64,000 bases of DNA from Cyanophora paradoxa. Taxonomy: Eukaryota; Glaucocystophyceae; Cyanophorales; Cyanophoraceae. Below are positions 54,387 through 64,000 of the stretch, piece by piece. Made by a program: the position numbers and the translations under genes. How positions within the stretch are numbered: position 1 is the stretch's first letter; each line of letters begins with the position of its first letter. The DNA is taken from the NCBI GenBank assembly GCA_004431415.1, contig QPMI01000482.1, positions 372,001 through 436,000 on the forward strand. Reading direction: 5' to 3'. A model generated the notes under the pieces. The model did not search any database. It saw nothing but the letters and a program-made list of their open reading frames with translations, and was not told where the DNA came from.

Positions 54387-57300
54387 ATGGCTGCCCATGC
54401 TGCAGCTGGATCTAGCTTCGCGTTGCAACTCGTGGAGCGCGTCGTGAACAATTCCAATGGACAGCCGCTTGTCAAGTTTGCCAAGCACTACGCGGTGCGC
54501 TCCAGCTTGAAATTTTATATATTGTTTTGTTTTTAGAACGCTCGCACTCTATGTATATAGGGATCGTGATCTGACACTCCCTCCTCGATGTATTCAATGC
54601 AATGTGCAGTTTGCTCAAATGAACGGAGACACAACACTGGCGAACTTGCGCAGTCGCATCAGCGATTTAGAGTCAAACCTGAACTTGGTCAACCCTGATT
54701 TGGTGACGCTGAAACGGTTCTGGTTTTGCAACCGCGCTCTGGAAGTTACCACGGAGGAGGAAGAGGAGCGAAGTTATTTGCGCGAGATGCTTCAACAAGT
54801 CCCGGGCATCAATGCTCAGTGCATTGTCGTCTCGCGATCGTCCGTCTCTAATCCGAACGTTGACCCCGGACCGGGAGCTGGGATCCGGAACCGTGCGGCC
54901 CATTTCGAATCGCCCTTCCCAGAATAAAGCCTGATTCGTAGTTACTATCTACATCAGAATCCACATCCAGCAACGTACCTACCGGAGAGCATCATCATCA
55001 TCATCATCATGACATTGAAATGGATGGCGAAAATGATCGCGAACTTGAACTGGTTCAAGTCAGTGCGTGATTCTATTTTTCAATTATCTGATTTCATTCG
55101 CTGTGTTTAATTGCGATTTCATTCACTTAATGTTAGTTCCGTCCGATGACGAATCTACCGGCGAGGGTGGCAACGAATTCGAAGACAGCGATCAGGAACG
55201 CGCGGGAGGAGGACAGCCTGTCTTCAATCATGTCGTCGACGGTGAATTCGAATCGCGCACATTTCATTTCGATTGTATTTACATTCCATATATTACGTTC
55301 AATATATACGCGAATTACATATTTCTAAGAGAGCGTAATTCGCGATTCCGACAGGACCGCTTCCGGATGATTTCAAATGGAAGGGCGTCTTCCCCTCTTT
55401 CTACCTCACCCTCGATGACGGCGTCCAGTTCCGCTTTGCGGGCCACTTGCTGCCGCAGCAGCTGAAGGTCAAGTGCGAGAAGCGGGCTCGCAAGGCCCGC
55501 TACGGTCGCTCGAGCTCACTGCCTGACAAGCAAGACCTCGTCCTGGTCGATGGTAACAGCAATGTCGTCGCTTCGATTGAGCGCAAGTCCCGCGCCTGGC
55601 GCATCCTCCTCGACGCAGATATCCTTCAGAAGAACAAAATGGTGCGCATGTGAAATAAATGTAAACTGTTATTATTTACTCCATGGCCGGGCCATCTTTA
55701 TATAGCGTCGGAAGCTTATGTAACTAAGCACTAGCCATATATTGATTCAGCACGTCGATGTCCGCGCAGGCTATGCTGGAGCTTCATGTGGACTCGATGA
55801 ACCTGCCTGCAGCTGTGGGCCGCGTCAAGGTGACCGTCGCGGTGGGCGAGGCGATGTACAGCGACATCAAGCTCGACGACGAGGATGACGCCTGGTCTCT
55901 CGACTGCTCCAAGCAGCCCGAGCGCGCGCGCCACCGCATCGCAATCGCCGCCAAGATCATCCCGAGCCCCCGGCAGCGGATTTCCGGCAGCAAGAGCCGG
56001 TCACCTGCAATTGCAGCCATCGCAGACGCCAGCATTGGCGACGACCGGGACTTCGACGCGCTCTCTTCGGTCGTGGACAGCGAGCTCAACCAGCAGGCCG
56101 AGACGGAGGAGCTCCTCATCATGACGCGGCGCGAGCTCAAGACATTCCTGCGCGCCCTCGAGTACAAGCCGGACCTCAACAAGTCGCCCGAGCCGGCTCC
56201 GATGCCTGCAGGATTTTGCAAGGGCTTCAAGCTCCACACCTTCCAGCTCCGCTGCATCGACTGGATGGTGGACCGCGAGGAGGGCCTCGGGGAGCCCATC
56301 CCCAACGTGCTCTGGACGTACAAGCCATTTGGATTCGGCGGCGCCTGGGTCAACGTCGTCACTGGCCGCTTTTCAAGCGTTCAGCCGCCCCCGGTGCCTG
56401 CCGACGCAGTCCTGGGTGGTGGCAATGTCTCGGAGATGGTGCGTGCGCGTCTTCCTCAAAGGTGACGTCGACCATGAGTCGATTATCAATATTGACTTCC
56501 CTCCGTTGTGCGCATGCATATGTAGGGCCTTGGGAAAACGGTACGCATGTGCTAGAAATCGCTCGCTCGTACCAGAGTTGAACTAGAAATCCCTCGCTCA
56601 AATAATGAAATTCAGCTGCAGAAATAATTTTTGCATTTGTTTTTTCACGCAGATTGAGATGTTCGGTCTAATGCTTCGTCGTCCTCGACCCCCCAACTGC
56701 GCCTACTCGGACGCTGACACCTTGGTCAGTCTCGATCCTCATCATTCAACACGCGCACTCACTTTTTCTGATTCTTGGCTAAATCAGGTTATCGTTCCAA
56801 CGACGCTGATTAAGCAGTGGACGCTCGAGACGACGAAGAACGCCCCGGGGCTTGAGGAGCCCCTCGTCATCGCGCTTGGAGTCGACGGCCAGAAGCTCGA
56901 AGACGCCCTCGCGCTGCTGGAACCCGCTTCAGTCAGCTCCCGGCGCATCGTCATCGTATCGGATGCCACCTTCTGCAGAGAAGATGTCTTCTCCCGGATT
57001 CAAAAGTTGCGGTGCGTGTGCACGTGCTCGCATATACGTATGCATAATTATGAGCGCATGAAAAGCTGGCTATAGCTATAATTATAACAAAAGAAAAAAA
57101 GTATGCGTACTTCGCTCACGATCATGATCACGTGCACACAGGTGGTTCCGAGTTATCATCGATGAGGCGCAGATGAAGCTTTCCTCTTCGGGCGCGACCA
57201 ATCTTGCCAAGCTCGTTTCGGGGCCTGTCGAGCGCACAGTGACAACCCCCTGCAAGCGGCGCGCCTGCAAGGCCGAGGATGGCGCGGTCTCACCTCCTCC

Positions 57301-60300
57301 CGAGGACGTCAAGGTGTGCATGGAGCTCGTCGCGCGCCACCGGTGAGAACATTCCCACGGATGCCTGTTTGCGATATCGACATGTTCGCGAGCTCAAGCT
57401 TGCGATTTCGACATCGCTTGCGACCGCCTGTCCGTAAACGTGTTGACGCTGTGCTGTCCTGTGTGCGCATGCGCAGATGGTTCCTGACGGGGACGCCGAT
57501 CTCCCAGGGCATGGGCGACCTCGCGTCCATGGCCACCTTCCTCCGCGGCGGCCCCCTCAAGCACCCCAAGATATTCGTCGCCGCCCTCGTCAGTCCCGTC
57601 TCAGAGGGCCGCCCCGGCGCTTCTGAGATCGCGAAAAGGTGCCGCTGACTCTCATGCATATGCATGCATATGATGAATTCATATTGCAAGCATGATAAAG
57701 TTTCAACTTCCGTATATTTGTTACATATAAATTATAACTTCGGTGATTATATCGGCGAGGTCTTGGAGAACCGTACCCCTGCGCGCGCAGGTTCGAATTA
57801 TAACCCTGCGCGCGCGCAGGTTCGAGTTTCTGGGGAAATTCATGATCCGCCACTCGAAGGCGGGTGTGCGCGACGAGTTGCGGGACGTGCTCCAGCCGGC
57901 ATCGGACCGGCGCGTGCGTGTGGACCTGTGCGACGCGGAGCGCGCCATCTACAGCCACAAGGAGCGCTCCCTGCTCAGCAACTTCAACGAGGCGCTGGCC
58001 GTCCGCACCCGCCTCTCCCTCTCCGACCCCGACGCCGTCGACGTCAACCCGCCGCGCTCCAAGGGCCGCCCCCTCGACATTGAGCAGACGCGGGCCAAGA
58101 TTGAGGCTGCCAAGAAGGCCGCTGTGGAGGCGGCTGAGATCGACTACTACCGCGCGGTCGCCCGCGACGCTCAGGAGTGCAGCGTACGAGATTCGGGTTT
58201 GGGACTCGCGCACCTGCAGTACGCCACATCTGGCGAGAACCAGACGCCCGAGGACGTCTTGAGGGAGGTGCGCGAGATCTCTAAGGAGCGGCTTGCGGAG
58301 CGCAAGCTCCTTCTCGAGCAGGAAGCGAGCAACAACGCCGGTGAGCACATCTGACCTCTGATGGGCATCTTTAGACCTGATGCATCATGCAAATGCATAC
58401 ATTAAAGATTACACAAACTTGCTCGCGATCGAGGTCTTAATTTCCACCGTAGTATCTCAAAAACAATAATTTCACAACTAAACATGCACAGAATTCAATT
58501 CGGGCATTCATACATCTGTCTAACTTTTGTTGATCGACTCAAATTCTCTTCTGCAGATCGCGAGACGATACTCGAAAGGGCGGAGCGGCTTGTCCAGCAG
58601 GCGGCAATCGAGGCCTTCGACAACACTCCTGGGGCGGCAGGCAAAGCAGCGCAAAAACTGACGCAGGCGACCGATCTCCTCCAAGAGCACCTTCGAGCGG
58701 GCTTTGAGGCCTTGATCACGCACTCCGAAGCGCAAAACGAGTCGACGGGCACCATGCAGGCCAGCTGGATGCCGGCTGGAGAGCTCAAGACTGCTCTCAA
58801 CGGGGCCCGGGAACTCTTCCAGCAGGCGATGAAGGACCACGACAACGCTGCAGCCGGCGGCGCGGCACGTGCTGTCAGCGCTGTCGAGGCCCGCGCGCCC
58901 CTCGAGACGTGCAACGCCCTCGTTCCCGTCCTCTGCAAGGCTGCAGCCATCGCGCTCCTCACATCGCAAGCGAGCTCGGGGCCGAAAAAGGAGGAGGCAA
59001 GGAAGATCTCCGTCTACTGCGCGAAGTGGGCCCTGCAGCTGCAGCTGTCCGTCTTCCACCTCGAGGTCGTCAAGCCCTTCGTGAACACCATCATCGCGAA
59101 CATGGCTGCAGGCGTGGAGGCAGCGCAGCGCGGGAAGCGCCTCCGCTCGAACCGGCCCATCCCAGACGAGAAGCTCTCTGCCGTGCGTTCGATTTCAAAT
59201 TCGGCGATTTTTTCGATTCAACTCTAAGAATGGAGCTCTTTCACAGAATTTGCGCTCCTTCCTCCGCAACCTGCACGAGACTCTCCGATTTGTCGAAAGC
59301 TGGGACACAGCGGGGAAAGTGCTGCAAAAGGCCTTCACGAAGACTAAATTCCCCCACGGGGATGGCCCGGTGCGCCCTTTAATTTATATCACGCGGATCT
59401 TCGAATAAACGGTTTAATCACGTTTGCGTTCATAAAATGAAATTCGTGTCTGCGGCTCAGGGGAATGCTCGCACGACCATCCGCGAGATGATCAAGACGC
59501 TGATGACCATGCGCCGGATGGTGGTTCGCCTTTTTCATATATGCATCGATATCGAATGGGTCTTATTTTTGCGCGCGCTGATTTGCCCTAATCGTTTGCG
59601 CCAGGCCTGGACAAACGAGAGCGACTTCGGCGCTGACGATTACCACATTTTGCGGCGCGGAACGGAGTCGGTCGGCGAATGCGTGGTGCTCCTCTGCCTG
59701 CTCGACAAGCTCTGGATGGCGAGCGCAGCAAAGGCGGCGATCTCCAAGCAGCTTCGCGGCTTCCTGACCGAGTGAGCGGAATATGTTTTAATAATCACGT
59801 GCATTCATTGTTGATTATGCAGCTGCTGACTCGTGATCTTACCTTCATGTGAATGCATATGTCCAGCTATGTGGCCTGCGTGTATGAGAACAGCCTCCTG
59901 GTCTTCGTCGACGACAAGAAGCCCCGCACGCTGGACTGGCTTGCGATTCACGCTTTCGCCACCGAGCACCGGCCGCGCGGCACCGCCTTCAACCCCAATC
60001 CGCACGGGGCGGCGAGATATCACGCGCGGTGCGGCCGGGCCTGCGATATTAACCGCAACTGCATTAATATCCGATCACACTTAATTTGCGTGCGGACGCG
60101 TGACATGTACATTTAATTTCGATCTCGGGTGCTCGCAGCACGATTCTGGAGCTCGCGAACACGTCGAAAAAGGAGGAGACGCACATGAAGGCGGTGCACG
60201 AGCTCGGGGAGGAGGAGCGGCGGCGGCGCATGGAGGGCCGGGGGACGGCGCAGCGGCGGCAGGAGCTGGAGGAGTTGAAGGCGGCCCTCGAGCAGCGCAA

Positions 60301-61996
60301 GGTCGAGCTCGACGCCTTTCAGGACCGCCGCCCGGGGCAGCACCGCGCCATGTACCGGTCTGCGAAACAACAATCTACTAGTTATAATTTTACACTGATT
60401 GAAGTCATTCGAATATTTAACTTAAGCTTAGTAATTCGGTTCTCGAACTCGCTCGCATTAAGTTTTCTGCTCGGTAAACATCAGGTGCGACAAGTGCAAG
60501 CTCCCGACTCCAGACTGTCTCGTATCGGAGTGCAGTCACATGTTCTGCCGGGGGGTGCGCCAATCCTCAACATAGACATCGAGCTTTGCATACTTTCCGA
60601 CTCGAACTAACTATTTAATGCCGGTACCTATACCACCTGCACATGCGTCGCAGTGCGTGCACAAGATGCTGATCGAGTGGAAGGGGTGCCTGTATGGCGT
60701 GGACTCCAAGGAAGACAGCTTCCGCTGCAGCATCTGCGGCAATCACAAGGAGGTGCCCTCTCCTGCGTTTAAATTGGGGTTAAGTTGTCCTGAAAATTGA
60801 TGCGAATTTAAATGCAGATCAAAGAGAGCTCCCTGAAACGCATCATCTCCCCGGAGGAGTTTTGCTCTGTCGAGCTCAGCGTGCGCTCATAATCAGTGTC
60901 GCCGGCTTATCTTTTCATAATAACAATAATCTAAATGAATCGTTTGTACATGACAGGAAGAGGTTCGGGCGATTCGTAGTCGAATGGACAACGTTGCGCA
61001 TGCAGCCGAAATCAAGAAATACGGCAGCAAGGTGAGCTCCGGACCAGAATTGTTCAAAATCTTGATGAAAGAAGTATGTCATCATATAAATGCGTATGGG
61101 TGCAGGTGCTCGCTGTCCGGGATACGCTGCGGATGATTCGGGAGCAGGCGAACACAGCTGCTGGCGAGCAGCTACCGAAGGCCGTCATCTTCTCCGAGGT
61201 AAGACCCATTTTTATATGCATGTGCTTGCTGCACGTATGTGTAATGAGTTCCGTTGATATATAATCGCCGTACCTCGCGTGCGCAGAGCGCGAACGCGCT
61301 GGGGAAGGTGAAGGAGGCGTGCGGGGCGCTGTCGCCGCCGCTGAAGTGCGTCGGCTTCGGGAAGATCGGGGAGCTGGGGGCGGCCATCTCCGAGTTCCAG
61401 AGCAAGGGCGACGTCGCCGCCCTCCTCCTCCCCATCACCACCTGCGCCTCCGGCCTCAACCTCACCGCCGTCCGCCCGGGCCCCGCCCCGCCGCCTCCAA
61501 AATAGAAGGTCCACCTCAATTGCAAGCTCACAGAATCTCGCGCAGGCCAACCACGTCTTTCTAATGGAGCCCAGCCTGATGCCTTCCCTCGGTGCGCAAA
61601 ACCAAGCTTGCGAAAATACATATGACCGAGCTTGCGCAAAATTTAGAGCGAGCGGACTTGAAATAATATTGCTTAAAATTAACTTGAATCGGTTATGACG
61701 CGATTGTGGCAAGCGCAGAGCAGCAGGCGATCGGGCGGGTGTACCGCCTGGGCCAGACGCGGGCGACGCACGTGCACCGCTTCTGCACGGCGAACACCAT
61801 CGAGCAGCTCATCCTCGACCGCCAGGCACCCGAGGCGGAGGGCGCCGAGGCTGGCGCAGAGGGGGCGTCGCAGGGCGCTGGCGCTGGCCCCAGCGGCGTG
61901 ATATCGATGCCCGCGGCCGTCCGGCGGCGGCAGCCGCGCATCATCGAGATCGGAGACCTCTTTGCTGACCGCGAGCCTTTCCCAGCGCACTTGTAA
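54387..61996 (+). CDS. SHPRH: SHPRH-like SNF2 ATPase with RING finger
   Basis: Complete 26-exon gene, 1643 aa; the hand-spliced total is divisible by three and human SHPRH is of similar size. SNF2 translocase plus RING E3 ligase of the SHPRH/Irc20 type, acting on chromatin in DNA-damage tolerance. Motifs: acidic and poly-His segments at about 100-160; LHTFQLRCIDWMVDREEG; Walker A (S)EMGLGKT at 491-495 on a 15-nt microexon (56526-56540); motif II DEAQ at 601-604, the SHPRH-type variant; LTGTP at 664-668; a long helical insertion between the two lobes; RING C3HC4 at about 1343-1393 (CDKCKLP, ECSHMFCRGC, RCSICG); LPITTCASGLNLT; QAIGRVYRLGQ at 1554-1564. TAA at 61994-61996. Introns are short and more AT-rich than elsewhere. 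Confidence 0.93.
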
Positions 61997-63262
61997 TCTT
62001 CCTATCATAAATATTGGATTGCACTCGCGCAGCGCTTTCCGGATTCGCGCTGTATCACACTCTTAATCGAGCTCTTTTCTTTCGTATACAGAGTTGTCTT
62101 CTTAAGCTTCAGGCTGAGCTCAGGTTTTGACAATGCATGCTTATATATATGTATGTTTAATTAGCTGGGATCCGGAGTTCGTAAGCTTGCCAGGTTAACG
62201 TTGGAGCACTCCGAGGTCCGAAAGAATATGATATGCATAATCACGTATACGTATACGATACGTATAGCACTTCGAATTCGATTTGTTAGCACGCATCTCA
62301 TGACCAGATGGCCAGCTGCAAAACTCATGTATACGTAGACATCGATATCGATATCGATAGTTTTGTTTTCGGGTTTTGAAACTTATAATTATGTTTAGCG
62401 CTAGCGCGCTTATTTGTTTTTCCCTTTCATATCATGTGTGCATATGCATGCACTGCAGCTGCGGCAGTACTAGTCGCTTCGCAATCTGCAAGCCGCGCTT
62501 CATTTTCATGCAAAAAAAGCATTAGACATGTAGGTGCAGTCGCAATTATTTTCGCAACTTCATATTCAATACAGAAAAAGCTTTAGACATGTTGATGCAG
62601 TCGCAATGATTTTAGCAACGTTTAACGAGTTCAACGGTTTTCGCGAACTCGCAAAAAGCAAACCTCTAGATATAGCTATGAGGCTATCCATTTAAATTGA
62701 AAACAAAGCTTTAGACATGTAGAGAAGGTGTGGCAAGAATTGCAGTAGGCATATACTCCAATTATTCCAAGTCCCGGTACCGGTACACCAGTCCCCAGCT
62801 AACAATGCTGGCAATATAAGCACAGGCCAAAGGGATCGGCCGCCGACTGGGTGGGTCGCGGACGTCGACGCCCGGCCCGCTGGCGGCTCTATATGGCGAT
62901 CTAGATCGGATCTCTCTCGCTGCGCGCGGCGCCAGCTGCAGGTCAACGGTCCCCCCCAGCATTCGATCGCCCGCACCGAATTCAAAACTACAGCTAGCTG
63001 TAGCCATAGATATTATACATATATTTCATATTAGGAACTAGTTTCGTGCATGCATGTGGGGCCTCGGAATCATCACTCCCCCGGCCCTCCGCCTTCGCTG
63101 CCACTCATGATCAGATACTCCGGTACTAATATTTCAACATGTACAGCGAATTCGAATTGAATATTCACATTATGTACACGCACGAGGCCTCCGACTCATG
63201 AGAGGATTTACAGAAACGTCGGCCGCGGGCGGGGTCTTCGCGCTCTCGTCTCGCGATCGGGC
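61997..63262. other. AT-rich convergent spacer with palindromes and a 61-bp repeat
   Basis: No supported gene. It contains TACGTATACGTATACG-type palindromes near 62244-62262, CGATATCGATATCGATAG near 62342, and a diverged 61-bp tandem repeat. An 81-codon minus-strand frame at 62762-63007 has no family or splice support. Confidence 0.5.
62511..62721. repeat. Diverged 61-bp repeat (TTAGACATGT ... GCAGTCGCAAT)
   Basis: Units at about 62511-62558 and 62572-62619 share AAAAGCNTTAGACATGT, TGCAGTCGCAAT and ATTTTNGCAAC. A third partial copy, AAAGCTTTAGACATGTAG, lies at about 62704-62721. Confidence 0.75.
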
Positions 63263-64000
63263 TCACTTGGTGGGGGCGGCCGCCCCGTTGGGGGCCCCGT
63301 TCGGGGGCGGCGTGGAGGGCGAGGGGGCCCCCCAGACGTCCCGGCGCGACGCGTCGAAGTGGATGGTCAGGCCCCTCCACACCTGCGGGGGGCGCGCCTG
63401 AGCGGGGCGGGGGATCCCGGGGGTCGGGGGGGGGGGGGGGGGGGGGGGGGCGGGGGCGGGGGCACCTTGTGGTAGTCGGGGTCGCGGAGGGGCGAGTCGT
63501 AGAGGGCCCTGGAGACGCTGAGCATGAAGTTGGTCTGCGGGCGAGGAGGGGCCCGGCTTCAGCGAGGAGCGGGGGCGGGGGCGGGGGCGGGGGCGGGGGC
63601 GGGGCGGGGACGGGCCTCGAACATGAAGGCGAGGGTGCCCTCGGCGACGCGCTTCGGGGCGAGGCGCTCGACCACCGCCCCGTCGTGGCACTCCTGGTCC
63701 GGCCTGCCCCGGCCCCGCATCATCACCAGCAGGCGCCTCGGGCCGCCGAGTCGGGCGCCTCGCACGCGCATCCCGGGCCGCGAGCCCAGCGTGTGGAGGC
63801 GGCCCCGGGATTCGGGGTACGCACCCGTGGGCGGTCATGCAGTTGTGGACCGAGAAGCCCCCAGGGAGGAATCCCTCCTGCGGAGAAGAAGCGGTCAGGA
63901 TGGGTGAAGAGGGGAAGGGGGAGTAGGAGAGGTACAAGTCACCCGCTTGGCCTCGTAGTGCCCGTGGATGAGCTGCCGGGCCGGTCAGATGCAGCGGCGG
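63263..64000 (-). CDS. HGD: Homogentisate 1,2-dioxygenase, C-terminal part
   Basis: Tyrosine-catabolism enzyme that opens the ring of homogentisate to maleylacetoacetate. The 5' part lies beyond the right edge. Visible exons read LIHGHYEAKR|EGFLPGGFSVHNCMTAHG|PDQECHDGAVVERLAPKR, VAEGTLAFMFE, TNFMLSVSRALYDSPLRDPD with YHK|VWRGLTIHFDAS, and a low-complexity tail ending NGAAAPTK; TGA at 63263-63265. The His of AHGPD is the third iron ligand of the family; the other two lie upstream, off the window. The intron after VAEGTLAFMFE appears to use a GC donor (GAG|GCCCG). An intron contains long G runs (63430-63460). Confidence 0.92.
   Translation of the reverse strand, partial: PPLHLTGPAAHPRALRGQAGDLYLSYSPFPSSPILTASSPQEGFLPGGFSVHNCMTAHGCVPRIPGPPPHAGLAARDARARRPTRRPEAPAGDDAGPGQAGPGVPRRGGGRAPRPEARRRGHPRLHVRGPSPPRPRPRPRPRPRSSLKPGPSSPADQLHAQRLQGPLRLAPPRPRLPQGAPAPAPPPPPPPPTPGIPRPAQARPPQVWRGLTIHFDASRRDVWGAPSPSTPPPNGAPNGAAAPTK

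Overview
This looks like nuclear DNA of a flagellated, GC-rich unicellular eukaryote. Genes are split by many short introns of about 50-100 bp. Donors are mostly GTGCG, GTCCG or GTACCCC, with a sizeable minority of GC donors (AG|GCCCG, AG|GCGCG); acceptors are CAG or TAG. Three genes encode ciliary or basal-body proteins. Genes lie on both strands, introns are C-rich on the coding strand, and non-coding DNA is full of short AT-rich palindromes. A haptophyte-like or similar alga is my guess (about 0.4); the sequence does not settle the lineage.

Left part (1-6290): an unrecognised nuclear-type gene (99-2934, minus) sits head to head with a PB1-domain gene (3179-4640, plus). The 3' half of a second, better-preserved copy of the unrecognised gene follows.

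Centre (6291-39081): a direct tandem triplication of an approximately 11.5 kb unit (A 6291-18215, B 18216-27568, C 27569-39081). Each unit carries the 5' part of the unrecognised gene (minus), a TBCCD1/ASQ2-type basal-body gene (minus), an unrecognised multi-exon gene (plus) and an FTR1-type iron permease with a long C-terminal membrane extension (minus). The units differ by a 105-bp tandem duplication inside an FTR1 intron (A and B), a 295-bp tandem duplication upstream of FTR1 (A) and an approximately 2.28-kb deletion (B). Scattered one-base homopolymer differences may be sequencing errors.

Right part (39199-64000): DRC7 (FAP50/CCDC135), a subunit of the nexin-dynein regulatory complex, is divergently paired with a PIH1/CS-type dynein-assembly-like gene. 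Next come a candidate small secreted protein, a 2-kb repeat-rich spacer holding a hAT-like MITE and a GGGCACT minisatellite, and a poorly resolved low-complexity gene. A zinc-ribbon short-chain dehydrogenase (minus) follows, then a complete 26-exon SHPRH-like SNF2/RING protein of 1643 aa (plus), whose P-loop lies on a 15-nt microexon. The window ends in the 3' exons of homogentisate 1,2-dioxygenase (minus).

All exon structures are hand-spliced from reading frame and splice signals, without transcripts. Long open frames opposite real genes are frequent because of the GC content and were not annotated.
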